From the NCBI GenBank assembly GCA_913057775.1, contig CAJXOG010000004.1:247926-311925 (forward strand): a DNA stretch of 64,000 nt, in the 5' to 3' direction. The notes beneath the pieces are model-generated. The model saw only the letters and a program-made list of their open reading frames with translations, had not been told where the DNA came from and made no database searches. The DNA is from an uncultured Fodinibius sp. GTDB taxonomy: Bacteria > Bacteroidota > Rhodothermia > Balneolales > Balneolaceae. Shown one piece after another: positions 54,701-63,902 of the stretch. The position numbers and the translations under genes were made by a program. The number at the start of each line of letters is the position of its first letter. The stretch's first letter is position 1.

Positions 54701-54872
54701 GCGAATATTGTCCTGCTTTGGTAATCACAAGCACTTGCACAGGCGTAACGTCGGGCTGAGAGTTTATTGGGATATTTGACAATGAAAAGATACCGCCAAC
54801 GGCCATCAGCAAGACCAGGGCAAGGGCTACAAATTTTTGTTTAAGACTAAAATCGATGATGCTATTTAACAT
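51783..54872 (-). CDS. Heavy-metal RND transporter (CzcA/CusA family)
   Basis: 1029 residues with twelve helices. The proton and substrate motif in helix 4 is DFGMVVDGSVVMVEN, close to the DFGx3DGAx2MxEN type of CzcA-like divalent-cation pumps. CusA-type Cu/Ag pumps lack the DFG. The N-terminal IIDFSLKQKFVALALVLLMAVGG and the helix-10 FVALFGVAVLNGIVLVAHLND match the family. Expected partners precede it as czcB- and czcC-like genes. Substrate assignment to Zn/Co/Cd versus Cu is tentative. Confidence 0.92.
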   Translation of the reverse strand: MLNSIIDFSLKQKFVALALVLLMAVGGIFSLSNIPINSQPDVTPVQVLVITKAGQYSPYDVERLVSYPIETSMNGLPNVKEVRSISQFGLSAVTVLFEEGTDIYFARQQVSQRVQTISEELPDGVSTPNLGPISTAMGEIVQYVVRGENRSLTELRTIQDWLIAPQLKTVDGVTEINSFGGFVKQFEVAVNPDELRNYGIGLKDLTDAIKNNNSVSGGNYLEHNREQYIIRGFGQISGINNIENIIVKRFEDRPIYVKDVADVSIGKQLRQGAVTQDGNGEVVTGIVMMLRGANGREVINQMDQKIADVNKSLPEGVTIEKFYDQSDLIDRTTDTIVTNLVEGGFFVIAVLLLLLGEITGAIIVAAVIPLSMLFAFIGMDQLGLAANLMSLGAIDFGMVVDGSVVMVENIVEKLNSDKSKKSKLRIIREAAHEVARPIFFGVLIILMVYVPVMTFSGMEGILYRPMAITVGAAVLGSLILALVYVPAISALVFRNGVKTRKNYVINWLKPRYENFLEKSLDKKAITIGSAVVVFGVSMVIMPFLGTQFLPELDEGSILIEQVRMPSVTLDESVENANWLAGKLTDNIPEIKTVVPKTGRSDLANDWMGVHQTDIWVMLHPRDQWREGMQKEDIIDDIRPYLETEPGLSYNFTQPIAMRVDELTSGVKSDIAVKVFGEELDTLSAVGRRISGILNELEGTDNFLLEQSSGQPYYNIEIDREAVASYGLNVNEVQNVIETGIGGSDAGQIFEGQRRFNINVRLPANLRSDFQDIMDVPLQLPGGGYIPLKEVADIEAEEGPRQVSRENGWRRAILGINISGIDVGTYVSNLQEAIDEKIEIPAGYFIEYGGSFENQQRAMNHLLIVVPISLLIIIGLLYMMFGKFRFTMLIFLNLPLALSGGIFILWMRGLYLSVSASIGFVALFGVAVLNGIVLVAHLNDMRREGHDLRTSVIKGASDRLRPVLMTALVASLGFIPMAFNTGPGSEVQRPLASVVVGGLVTATLLTLLVLPTIYHWMEKGKELVSKEESF

Positions 54873-54890
54873 GATAGATATTGCTATGAG

Positions 54891-56120
54891 TTAGTCAGCA
54901 AATTGTTCAAAACGTTCCAGTGCCTTGAGACTGAATACCTGGGTGATGGCTATCTTTTCCCCGGGCTCCAAACCAGCCCCGATGACTGCACGATTCTCGG
55001 TCATTCGCTCGACCTGTACTACTCGTTTTACATATTGACGTGGGCCTTGCTGCACGAAGACGGCGGCGTCCTGCTCTTCAAACTGAATGGCCGATAGCGG
55101 AATGGTAAAGGTGGAATCCAATGGTTGGGCAGCATATATCATGCGGACGCTTTGTCCAACAATGGGCCACCCATTTTGGGTAGGTACAATACTGTTGAGC
55201 ACAATAGAACGGTTCTCTTCATCAAGAGCCGGGTTTACCGAAGTTACCTTGCCTTCAATTCGGTTGCCTTGAGGGTTGCCATCTTGTGTTTTTTCTGAAA
55301 TTACTACGGGAGTGCCTTCTCGTACAAACGGGGCATCCGCAGGCGATACAAATCCCCGTACCAGTACTTCGGTATTGTCAATGATATCCAAGAGCTTATC
55401 GTAGGCATTGACCGACTCTCCGAGATCAATCAAATGTTCATTGAGTACTCCCGAAATGGGAGCACGAATGGTCAACTCCGCTTTGGGGTCAGAAGTAAAA
55501 GGATCCCAATTTTGAACTTCATCCGGAGAAATACCCACGGCTCGCAATCGTGCCAGCGAAGCACTTTGTCTCGTCTTCGCTCGTCGGAGATCGGCCTGTG
55601 CCCGTTGATACGTACGTTCCGGACTGATCTGTTCTTCGGTAAGCACTTTCAACCGTTCCACCTGCTGTTGTTGATAGGTAATCTCAGCAGTTGCTTCGAG
55701 GTAATCGCCCACCAAGTTTGCAAATTCCAAGCTTTCCAGTTCCAGTAGCGGATCACCCTTTTTGACTCGTTCCCCTTCATGTACATAGATCTTCGATACC
55801 CGTCCGTTTATGGGAGAACTGACCACCGAAATCCGTTCCGGGGCTCCATAAACCTGGCCGGGCGCGTTGATCGAGAAATTAATCTGATCTTTTGCTACAG
55901 TATACACTTCAATATCCAGGTCTTTGGCTTGTTGTTCTGTGAGTTGCACCACTTGTTCATTGGCTCCTTTTTTAGAGAGGGAAGGAGGGGTTCCCGGATC
56001 TGTAGCAGCTTGTTCAGGACCGGCATCCGAACTACAGCTCCCCAAAAATAGCAGAGACAACAGAATCAGTCCCAATGGTTTAAAAGGTGATGGTACTTTT
56101 ATAGATGAAAAGACGTTCAT
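54891..56120 (-). CDS. Heavy-metal RND periplasmic adaptor (CzcB/CusB family)
   Basis: 409-residue lipoprotein (lipobox FLGSC, Cys29). The order is an N-terminal linker, a barrel-sandwich domain (APGQVYGAPERISVVSSPINGRVSKIYVHEGERVKKGDPLLELESLEF), a helical hairpin, the second lipoyl half, and beta-barrel domains. No His- or Met-rich N-terminal metal-binding extension is seen. Located 18 bp from the transporter and 15 bp from the channel gene in one operon. Confidence 0.92.
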   Translation of the reverse strand: MNVFSSIKVPSPFKPLGLILLSLLFLGSCSSDAGPEQAATDPGTPPSLSKKGANEQVVQLTEQQAKDLDIEVYTVAKDQINFSINAPGQVYGAPERISVVSSPINGRVSKIYVHEGERVKKGDPLLELESLEFANLVGDYLEATAEITYQQQQVERLKVLTEEQISPERTYQRAQADLRRAKTRQSASLARLRAVGISPDEVQNWDPFTSDPKAELTIRAPISGVLNEHLIDLGESVNAYDKLLDIIDNTEVLVRGFVSPADAPFVREGTPVVISEKTQDGNPQGNRIEGKVTSVNPALDEENRSIVLNSIVPTQNGWPIVGQSVRMIYAAQPLDSTFTIPLSAIQFEEQDAAVFVQQGPRQYVKRVVQVERMTENRAVIGAGLEPGEKIAITQVFSLKALERFEQFAD

Positions 56121-56135
56121 AATAAATTCTGGATT

Positions 56136-57377
56136 TTATTTAAATATGATATCTGTTTGCAGATATTTCTCGAGCTCTATGACTCGCAGGTAATAATCTC
56201 TCAGTGTTTCGTAATACGATTGCTGTGTTCGCAGGTACGTTCGCTGGGCTTCCAGCAGTGTAAGCAGATCCAGCTCACCGAGCCGGTAGCCTTTTTGTGT
56301 CATATCTACCAACTGTTTTGATTTCTCCTGGATAGATTTACGATAGCGTATCACATTGGCACGCGTAGTTTCATAACCATGCCAGGCTTGTTCGGCCTTT
56401 TTCTTGATGGAAAGCTGTTGTTCCCGATATTTCCATTCAACTCTGCGGTATTCTGCTTTCGACTCTTGAACTTTGTTAGATTGGTTTATGCCAAACCAAA
56501 GGGGAACGCTCACTCCGATTTCAAAAGCATTGAAATCAAAACCATTTCCGAAATCTTGACGATAATACATAAGGCTTAAGTCAGGCAAATAGCTGCTTCT
56601 AGCCGCTTTTGTCTGATAGGAAGCGGCATCCTGTTTCTTATTTATTTGTAGCAGCTGTGGATGATTTTCTAATTGTTGTAGTACTTCATCTTGGTTAATG
56701 TCTACCGGTACATAATGCAACGTATCGGGAAAACCGATTTCATAGGTTTGTTGCTCTTCATCCAGGCCAATGGTTTCAAATAAATTATAACGAGCTTCCA
56801 TAATCTGCTGGTAGGCTTTCTCCATATTATTTTGCGCTTCGGTAAGCTGCAGATCGGCCTGCATAGCGTCAATTTGGGAGGACTCACCGAGATCGGAACG
56901 AGCTTGTGCCGCATTCCGTAAATTTTTTAGCAGCTCTACCCGCTCTCGGGCCAAATGACTTGATTCGATCGCATAAGCAAGTTTGGTATAGGCCGATTTT
57001 ACATTAGCCTTAAGCTGAAGTTTCAGGGCTTGCAGTTGGAGTTCCAGTGATCCGGTATTGGCATGTTCGCTTTTTGCCCGATAATATCCAGTTAAAGGGA
57101 AATCCAGGGTCTGTGAGACCATCCAGCGTTGTTCTGCAAAAGTACCTTGACCAATACCTTCCCGGGCATAGGTAACAGTAGGATTATTAATACCCAGGCT
57201 TAACCCGATCTGCTGTTTCTGACCTTCAATGCTATTTTTTAACTGGTTTACCTGTGGACTGTGCTCGTAGGCAATCTCAAGGGCCTTACCGACACTCAAA
57301 TTGTTAAGGCCCGTTGTATCTTGTGGAATGGATTGAAATGAAAATAGTAGGGCAATTATTACAGAAAAAATCATCAC
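56136..57377 (-). CDS. Heavy-metal efflux outer-membrane channel (CzcC/CusC family)
   Basis: 413-residue TolC-fold protein with a signal peptide (MMIFSVIIALLFSFQSIPQ) and two OEP repeats of amphipathic helices (SVGKALEIAYEHSPQVNQLKNSIEGQ; YRLGELDLLTLLEAQRTYLRTQ). First gene of the metal-efflux operon. The 281-bp region upstream separates it from the histidine kinase gene and probably holds its promoter. Confidence 0.9.
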   Translation of the reverse strand: MMIFSVIIALLFSFQSIPQDTTGLNNLSVGKALEIAYEHSPQVNQLKNSIEGQKQQIGLSLGINNPTVTYAREGIGQGTFAEQRWMVSQTLDFPLTGYYRAKSEHANTGSLELQLQALKLQLKANVKSAYTKLAYAIESSHLARERVELLKNLRNAAQARSDLGESSQIDAMQADLQLTEAQNNMEKAYQQIMEARYNLFETIGLDEEQQTYEIGFPDTLHYVPVDINQDEVLQQLENHPQLLQINKKQDAASYQTKAARSSYLPDLSLMYYRQDFGNGFDFNAFEIGVSVPLWFGINQSNKVQESKAEYRRVEWKYREQQLSIKKKAEQAWHGYETTRANVIRYRKSIQEKSKQLVDMTQKGYRLGELDLLTLLEAQRTYLRTQQSYYETLRDYYLRVIELEKYLQTDIIFK

Positions 57378-57658
57378 ATATCTCTTTTGTCCATTTTAGT
57401 GCGAGCAATCGCAGTTGTTCTAAGGACTAATGTAATAACCAAATCTGTAGAGAAAATGGATTTAGGGAATCTCGGTCTGGAGGTGCATTATTAGCTAATA
57501 ATTAAGCCGGATAAAGGTTCCTTTCTCTTTTGATTTATAGCTATAGCTCATTTATGGACAGGCAGAAGAAGGGGCGATAATTCTTGATGATAAATCCAGA
57601 AAAACCTAACGGTTGTAAAGCAATGATCCGCTTCTATTTGGCTTAGAGGACCGTGGAT

Positions 57659-58978
57659 TCAAAAATGGATTAAAACTTCAGCACCTTTATCAGGGTGATT
57701 TTGAGCTGAACATCTGAAGTTATGCAACCGGGAAATACTTTGTACAATAGAAAGCCCTAATCCGGGACTATCATCATCAAACCCGTCGGTGTGATTTTGT
57801 GTTTTTTGGAACCGATCAAAAACGGAATCCAGAAATTCGTTTGGTATGCCGGGACCTTCATCCAATACAGAAAAGCTACTATGCTCACCATGACATTTTG
57901 TTTGGAGGGTAATGGAAGTTCCGGTCGGTGTATATTTGATTGCATTTTGTACAATATTATAGATTGCGGCCCTAATCAATTCGCTGTTGCCTTTTATGTT
58001 TATAGGGCAATTAAACTCTTTTTTCAGAGTAAGTTGCTTAATCTCAATAAAATCACTGAGCTCATCTATTACATTTTCGGTGATGTTCGTAATCTCGATG
58101 TCTTCATCAAGCGAATATTGCTGATTTTCTATCCTACTAATAAGCAGCAGGGCGTTGCTCAGGCGACTCAGCCGAACGGCCGTATCCTGAATATTTCCGG
58201 CTGCTTTAATGGTTTGTTTATCGAGGGAGTCAGCGTTGGTAAGAATTTTTTCTGCTTTTTGACGGATGATGGAAAGCGGTGTCAAAAGCTCATGGGATGC
58301 ATTCTGAATAAATTGTTTTTGATCCTCGAATGATGAACGGATCTGATGCATCATTGAGTTTAACGCCCGGTTGAGCACATTGATTTCGTAGGTAGTCGTA
58401 TCAGGGAATGTCTCGTTAAGATCAGACGGATTAGAAATATGTTCAAGCGTTGATACCGTTTCATAAAAGGGGGCAAGGACTTTATCCAGCACAAATTGAT
58501 TGAGGATATAAAGCAAGAGAATCCAGATCAGCAGTCCGGCTAGCACGCTTAGTAATATTGTTCTGCTGATATGTTCCCAGGAAGCGACTTCTTCATATAG
58601 CCGTATGGTATAATAGGTATCTTTGACATTGATGGCTGTGGTTAACCGCCGATAGGATTTTTCTTCAATTTCTTTGTTGGGATTTCGCATCGTATCAATG
58701 GTTGCGAAATCATTTTCATTTGGGGCTACGGTACCGTCATATGTTTCAATTTCAATCCATTCGTATGATCCGAGAATGCCTAGCTCCTTGATATCTTGAA
58801 GGCTGGAGGCATCTTCATCGATCTGATTTATGAGATCTATTTTATGCTGTAGTAGATGATTATCGAGCTCACCATAAACGGTAGAATTGATAAGGTAATA
58901 AATACCGATTGAAGTGAGTGCAAAAACAACCAGCGTTAAAATGGTGTTGCTCAGCAGTATTTTATTATTCAGTTTCAT
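57659..58978 (-). CDS. Sensor histidine kinase, probable partner of the metal-efflux operon
   Basis: 439 residues. Two membrane helices (residues 8-31 and about 140-164) bracket a periplasmic sensor. The cytoplasmic part has a HAMP-like linker, the H-box SHELLTPLSIIRQKAEKIL, an N-box NIVQNAIKYTPTG, and the G boxes DEGPGIPNE and GLGLSIVQSI. It overlaps the response-regulator gene by 14 bp. The layout (regulator-kinase-CBA operon, one strand) is that of CusRS/CzcRS, so metal sensing is inferred. Confidence 0.92.
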   Translation of the reverse strand: MKLNNKILLSNTILTLVVFALTSIGIYYLINSTVYGELDNHLLQHKIDLINQIDEDASSLQDIKELGILGSYEWIEIETYDGTVAPNENDFATIDTMRNPNKEIEEKSYRRLTTAINVKDTYYTIRLYEEVASWEHISRTILLSVLAGLLIWILLLYILNQFVLDKVLAPFYETVSTLEHISNPSDLNETFPDTTTYEINVLNRALNSMMHQIRSSFEDQKQFIQNASHELLTPLSIIRQKAEKILTNADSLDKQTIKAAGNIQDTAVRLSRLSNALLLISRIENQQYSLDEDIEITNITENVIDELSDFIEIKQLTLKKEFNCPINIKGNSELIRAAIYNIVQNAIKYTPTGTSITLQTKCHGEHSSFSVLDEGPGIPNEFLDSVFDRFQKTQNHTDGFDDDSPGLGLSIVQSISRLHNFRCSAQNHPDKGAEVLIHF

Positions 58979-59651
58979 AAGTCGTCAGTTTATATCCTAC
59001 ACCATACACGGTTTTGATGAGATTCTCTACTCCGGCTGCATTTAATTTTTTGCGGATATTCTTCATATGCGAATTAATAAAATCCAGAGAGAAACGATCA
59101 TCAATTTTGCTTCCCCAAATGTGTTCTGCCAGAGCAATACGAGTGATGGTTTTATTTTTATTAAGCATCAGATAGCGCATCATCTTATACTCGGTCTCAG
59201 TGACATCCAACGGTTCATCATCCACTAAAACTTTCATGTGATCTACATTTAGTTTTACCGGCCCGGCTACAATTTGATTATTACTGATGTCGTATTTCCT
59301 GCGCATGACGGCATGAATTCGTGCTCTTAGTTCGGCAATGGGAAATGGTTTGGCAAGGTAATCATCGCTGCCCAGCTCCAGACCTTTTACTTTATCTTCA
59401 GTTTCGCCGCGTGCAGTTATTATGATCACAGCAGTTTCTTTATGGTCTTTTTTAATCGTTTTGAGCAGGTCAAGCCCGTCGCCGTCGGGCAGACCAAGAT
59501 CTAGCAAAATAAGATCATATTCTTCGGCTGCTACTAAATCTGAAGCTTTCCTCAGCCTTTGAGCTGAATCTACATTGAACTGTTCTTCGAGCAAACACTC
59601 TTCGAGATCTTCAATTAGCAGTGGTTCATCTTCAACGATAAGAGCTCGCAT
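58965..59651 (-). CDS. OmpR-family response regulator
   Basis: 228 residues. The receiver domain has acidic residues EDEP and the phospho-acceptor Asp in DLILLDLGLPDGDG, with Lys in YLAKPF. The C-terminal winged helix (VTETEYKMMRYLMLNKNKTITRIALAEHIWG ... IRKKLNAAGVENLIKTVYGVGYKL) is of the OmpR/PhoB type. Co-transcribed with and overlapping the kinase gene; the expected target is the adjacent efflux operon. Confidence 0.95.
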   Translation of the reverse strand: MRALIVEDEPLLIEDLEECLLEEQFNVDSAQRLRKASDLVAAEEYDLILLDLGLPDGDGLDLLKTIKKDHKETAVIIITARGETEDKVKGLELGSDDYLAKPFPIAELRARIHAVMRRKYDISNNQIVAGPVKLNVDHMKVLVDDEPLDVTETEYKMMRYLMLNKNKTITRIALAEHIWGSKIDDRFSLDFINSHMKNIRKKLNAAGVENLIKTVYGVGYKLTTYETE

Positions 59652-59654
59652 AAG

Positions 59655-60701
59655 TTAGCTTTTTTGGTGGTCCGTTTGATGGTGTTCCAATCGTCGGCGA
59701 TGTGCTTTGAGATACCGTTCATCTTCGGCATAGGTCGTGGGATAGACATCAGGCACCGGTTTGGGATTAAGTTCCTCATCTACATTCACAAAGGTAAATA
59801 CGCAGGTATTTGATAACGCTTTGGTTACCTTGTCCATGCTGGTACGCTCGATATCAATTTCGAGTGTCATCGATGTATCACCGGTATATACGACGCGGCT
59901 GGTAAAGTCAAGCTTGTCCCCAATACGGATCGGCTGCAGAAAATTGATCCGGTTTACGCGGACAAATATCGGTCGGTCGGGCATGATTTCCTCGGCTTGT
60001 ATAAGCGCCAGTTCATAGGCACGCCGTATTACGTATCCTCCAAATATTTTTTGCGGCACGTTTTCCAGGTCCGGATACATTCGTTCCACGCTATTCCGGA
60101 TTTGTTGACCGGCCAGCAGACCATCAAAGTCGTCGTCTTCCTGCGCCTTGTGAAGCTCACGAAGCATCTGGTATTCTTCTTTACTTGGCGGATCTTCGAG
60201 TGCGTCTATTTGTTCGTGATATTTTTTGCGTCTTTCAATAGCTGCCTCATGCCGCTCTTTTTCGATCTCGCTTTCATAATCCAGCGGTGGAATGGGCAGG
60301 CTTTCGGCTTTATCGCCTTTTCCTTTGCGCGCCACCATCGTAAAGTAACAAGCGGCCAGTGATTGTTCGGCTTCCTTATCCTGATCTACCCGAATGCCGA
60401 CCTCCATGGATGTTCTTCCCACATAATTGATGCGCGCTCGTAAATAAACATCTTGCGTAATATCGGCGGGAGTGTGCAGAGCAATATCATCTACCGCAGC
60501 GGTAACGACCCGGCCTTCGGGCTCAAACTTGTGAACGTAATCGAGGGCGATATCTTCGGCCAATTTATCGAGCTCTTCGAGGAGGCGACCCCACCGAATA
60601 TTGCCGGGAATATCTTTATCAACGATCATGAATCTTTTACGCAGTTTTTTATCGCTGCTAAAGGGAAGGGTTCGTTCGATGGATGTATCTAAAGGACGCA
60701 T
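59655..60701 (-). CDS. Double-hotdog acyl-CoA thioesterase
   Basis: About 348 residues with two hotdog domains. Each shows the BFIT/BACH-like pattern GRVVTAAVDDIALHTPAD...YVGRTSMEVGIRVDQ and FGGYVIRRAYELALIQAEEIMPDRPIFVRVNRINFLQPIRIGDKLDFTSRVVYTGDTSMTLEIDIERT. It hydrolyses fatty acyl-CoA. A central charged linker separates the halves. ATG 60701 is preferred over an in-frame TTG at 60710. It lies 3 bp downstream of the response regulator start, on the same strand. Confidence 0.92.
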   Translation of the reverse strand: MRPLDTSIERTLPFSSDKKLRKRFMIVDKDIPGNIRWGRLLEELDKLAEDIALDYVHKFEPEGRVVTAAVDDIALHTPADITQDVYLRARINYVGRTSMEVGIRVDQDKEAEQSLAACYFTMVARKGKGDKAESLPIPPLDYESEIEKERHEAAIERRKKYHEQIDALEDPPSKEEYQMLRELHKAQEDDDFDGLLAGQQIRNSVERMYPDLENVPQKIFGGYVIRRAYELALIQAEEIMPDRPIFVRVNRINFLQPIRIGDKLDFTSRVVYTGDTSMTLEIDIERTSMDKVTKALSNTCVFTFVNVDEELNPKPVPDVYPTTYAEDERYLKAHRRRLEHHQTDHQKS

Positions 60702-60868
60702 AATATTCAATAATTGAGAATTTATCGGATAAGATATCTGTTAGGTTGCTTGATGTAAGTAACGTAGATTTCGAAAGATACTTGGTTTTGCAATCATCAT
60801 TTTACAACATAGTTGACAAATAATACCATCTTTATTTAAAGATCCCATTAATCAAATCATAAAGATAG

Positions 60869-62170
60869 ATGAAAAAGTATAGGGCTATTTCAACCGAGAA
60901 GTTGCAAACATTCATCAAGAGCAAAACGGGAAAGGTGATCGATATTCGTCCGATTGCTGCTTACAACGGCTGGCGACTACAGGATGAGAGTCGTGGGGGG
61001 CACATCCCCAAAGCTAAAAGCATTCCGCTAAAATGGACCCGCTATATGGATTGGGTGGAAGTGCTGGAAGAGAAGAATATCCGAAAAGGTGAGCCGGTTG
61101 TGGTGTATGGATATGATGATAAAAATACCCGATCAATGGCGAAAAAATTGCTCGATTTGGGGTATGCCGACGTAGGAGTTTATGATGGATTTTTGTCAGA
61201 ATGGTCAGCTAATGAGGATTTACCGCTGGATCGGCTGGAGCGCTATCAACAGCTGGTATATCCGGAGTGGATAAAACAGCTTATTGATGGTGAAATACCT
61301 CAGGAGTATAACAGTGAAGACTACGTAATTTGCCATTCGCATTACGGTTATATTGAGGATTATGAAAGGGGACATATTCCCGGTGCAATTGCACTTAATA
61401 CAAACTGGCTGGAGTCGACTGAGACTTGGAATCGGCGTACCCCGAAAGAGTTGCGTGAGCGACTTGAAAGCCTGGGAATTCGTCACGATACAACGGTGGT
61501 GGTGTATGGACGCTTTTCGGCACCGGTCTATGATGAAGAGCGCTTCCCCGGTAAGAGTGCGGGACATCTGGGAGCGATGCGAAGCGCTGCCATTTTACTG
61601 TATGCCGGTGTAGAGGATGTTCGTATTCTAAACGGAGGAATTACCTCGTGGGAGGATGCGGGTTATGAGCTTTCAACTGATAACGCAGATCCCCGATCTG
61701 TTGATGATTTTGGTGCCAAAATTCCGGGTCGACCTGAACTAATGATTGATACGCCCCAAGCTAAAGAATATTTATCAGCAGATGATGCGGAGTTGGTTAG
61801 TGTACGAAGCTGGGGGGAGTTCATCGGTAAACGTAGTGGCTATCACTATATTGAAAAGAAGGGACGTATTCCGGGGGCCGTATTTGGTAACTGTGGCAGC
61901 GATGCGTATCACATGGAAAACTATCGCAATTTTGATCATACTATGCGTGAACATCAGGAAGTGGCGGAAAAATGGATAGAGGAAGGGCTGACACCCGACA
62001 AGAAATTGGCTTTTTATTGTGGAACCGGTTGGCGGGGCAGCGAAGCATTTTGGAATGCGTATCTAATGGGTTGGCCGAATGTTGCGGTTTATGATGGCGG
62101 ATGGTACGAGTGGAGCAGTGATTCACAAAACCCCATCGAAGTTGGAGAACCGAAATTAGAACTCAGATAA
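60869..62170 (+). CDS. Three-domain rhodanese-like sulfurtransferase
   Basis: 433 residues with three tandem rhodanese domains (about 1-130, 130-280 and 290-433). Only the last has an active-site cysteine, Cys384 in FYCGTGWRGS. The equivalent loops of the first two are VVVYGYDDKNTRS and VVVYGRFSAPVYDEE, without Cys. The GHIPGA / RIPGAV motifs are kept in the repeats. Thiosulfate or persulfide transfer is expected from the third domain; the other two are probably structural. No signal peptide. Confidence 0.9.
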   Translation: MKKYRAISTEKLQTFIKSKTGKVIDIRPIAAYNGWRLQDESRGGHIPKAKSIPLKWTRYMDWVEVLEEKNIRKGEPVVVYGYDDKNTRSMAKKLLDLGYADVGVYDGFLSEWSANEDLPLDRLERYQQLVYPEWIKQLIDGEIPQEYNSEDYVICHSHYGYIEDYERGHIPGAIALNTNWLESTETWNRRTPKELRERLESLGIRHDTTVVVYGRFSAPVYDEERFPGKSAGHLGAMRSAAILLYAGVEDVRILNGGITSWEDAGYELSTDNADPRSVDDFGAKIPGRPELMIDTPQAKEYLSADDAELVSVRSWGEFIGKRSGYHYIEKKGRIPGAVFGNCGSDAYHMENYRNFDHTMREHQEVAEKWIEEGLTPDKKLAFYCGTGWRGSEAFWNAYLMGWPNVAVYDGGWYEWSSDSQNPIEVGEPKLELR

Positions 62171-62248
62171 GTTTGCCCTTTTACTTTTCATTATATCAGC
62201 AAAAAGGTTTTTGACATTAAAGCTAACAACGCTAAAAAGAATTATTTC

Positions 62249-63280
62249 ATGGAATTTGGTCTGTATACTTTTGTAGAAAACACCCCGCATCCCCAGCTGG
62301 ATCGGATGCTCACGCCTGACGAGCGATTCAAAAATCTAATGGAAGAAATTGAATTGGCTGATGAGGCCGGACTTGATCTGTTTGGTATTGGAGAGCATCA
62401 TCGCGAAGAGTATTTATCCTCATCACCAACTACTATTCTTGCTGCAGCAGCGGCGTGTACGAAGCAGATCAAATTAAGCAGTGCAGTGACAGTACTCGGA
62501 TCGGAAGATCCGGTTCGGGCATATCAGCAGTTTTCGACTATTGATCAGCTTTCAGAAGGACGAGCCGAAATTATGGTGGGGCGGGGGTCGTTTGTGGAAT
62601 CTTTTCCTCTTTTTGGATATGATCTCGAGGACTATGAAGAATTGTTTGAAGAAAAACTGGATTTACTGCTGAAGCTCCGCGAAAACGAAACTATCAGCTG
62701 GAGCGGTAAACATCGTCCGGATATTGATAATCGCGGCGTATATCCACAGCCATATCAGGATCAAATTCCTGTTTGGAGAGCCGTAGGCGGTACGCCAAAG
62801 TCAGCTTATCAGGCTGGTGCACTCGGTCTGCCAATGGCCCTGGGGATTATTGGTGGACAGCCCGAACAGTTTAAACAGCTGGCTGATGTCCATAAAAGAG
62901 GAGCCGAAGAGAATGGTCATAATCCGCCCAATCTGAGTATTAACTCACACGGATTTATCGCTGAAGATTCTAAAGAAGCTGCAGATATTGCATTCCCCGC
63001 ATTTAAGGTTACGATGGATAAAATTGGAAAAGAGCGGGGATGGCCGCCGATGACACGTGGTAAGTTCGAGGCTTCTCGAACGTTGCGTGGAGCGAATGCC
63101 GTTGGTGATCCGCAGGAAATAATTGATAAAGTTTTATTTCAGCACGAGATTTTTGGTCACGACCGCTTTTTACTACAGATGAGTGTAGGTTCTATTCCAC
63201 ATAAGAAATTGCTTAAGTCCATCGAGCTGTTTGCCACTAAAGTTAAGCCTGCTGTGAATAAAGCACTCAAAGAAAAATGA
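62249..63280 (+). CDS. Luciferase-like monooxygenase (LLM family)
   Basis: 343-residue flavin-dependent TIM-barrel protein: [73 protein letters not shown] and [27 protein letters not shown]. The sequence agrees with LLM oxidoreductases of unknown substrate. It stands downstream of the rhodanese gene and 15 bp upstream of a small membrane-protein gene. Confidence 0.92.
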   Translation: MEFGLYTFVENTPHPQLDRMLTPDERFKNLMEEIELADEAGLDLFGIGEHHREEYLSSSPTTILAAAAACTKQIKLSSAVTVLGSEDPVRAYQQFSTIDQLSEGRAEIMVGRGSFVESFPLFGYDLEDYEELFEEKLDLLLKLRENETISWSGKHRPDIDNRGVYPQPYQDQIPVWRAVGGTPKSAYQAGALGLPMALGIIGGQPEQFKQLADVHKRGAEENGHNPPNLSINSHGFIAEDSKEAADIAFPAFKVTMDKIGKERGWPPMTRGKFEASRTLRGANAVGDPQEIIDKVLFQHEIFGHDRFLLQMSVGSIPHKKLLKSIELFATKVKPAVNKALKEK

Positions 63281-63295
63281 ACCATAGGAAATGCC

Positions 63296-63787
63296 ATGAA
63301 AGAAATCCGGAAGACGTTTAAAGCACCGTGGGATTGGTTGCTGATATTGATGACGAGTGGAGTTACAATATTGCTATTGGGACTTAATTATTACACGCCC
63401 GGGACCATGCCGACGCTTTTAACATGGTCTATTATTTTGGGAGCACTCGGATTTGGTATTTTTGGGTATCATATTGAAGATGGGCAGCTCAAAATATTAA
63501 GGCTCGGGTGGTCGAAGGATTTCGATTTATCTGATATCACAAATATAGAGTATAGGCCTCATGCAATGACCGGGTCGGTACGAACATTTGGCATAGGCGG
63601 ACTGTTCGGTTATATAGGTTATTTCAGAAATAGCGTCCTAAAAAGCTACAAAGCGTATGTTACCCATCGGGTTAAAACGGTAGTATTAACAACCAAAGAG
63701 GGAGAAATTGTAATATCTCCGGATGATCCGGAAGCGTTTGTCGCATCTATAAAATCAGTTTTAGGGGATAATCTTGCCGACAGTTGA
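63296..63787 (+). CDS. Two-helix membrane protein with a PH-like domain
   Basis: 163 residues. Two N-terminal helices (DWLLILMTSGVTILLLGLNYY and LLTWSIILGALGFGIFGYHI) are followed by a beta-rich cytosolic domain (LKILRLGWSKDFDLSDITNIEY ... VVLTTKEGEIVISPDDPEAFVASIKSVL). The pattern resembles bacterial PH-domain membrane proteins of unknown role. It follows the LLM gene closely and may be co-transcribed. Confidence 0.7.
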   Translation: MKEIRKTFKAPWDWLLILMTSGVTILLLGLNYYTPGTMPTLLTWSIILGALGFGIFGYHIEDGQLKILRLGWSKDFDLSDITNIEYRPHAMTGSVRTFGIGGLFGYIGYFRNSVLKSYKAYVTHRVKTVVLTTKEGEIVISPDDPEAFVASIKSVLGDNLADS

Positions 63788-63902
63788 TACCCTTCTTGGA
63801 GAATTTATCCCTATTAAGAATTGATCTTATTTAAGTTTCTGTTTCAACGGTAGTTTCTTATTATTGAGCCACAAAAATTCAACCATCAAAAACACATTTC
63901 CC

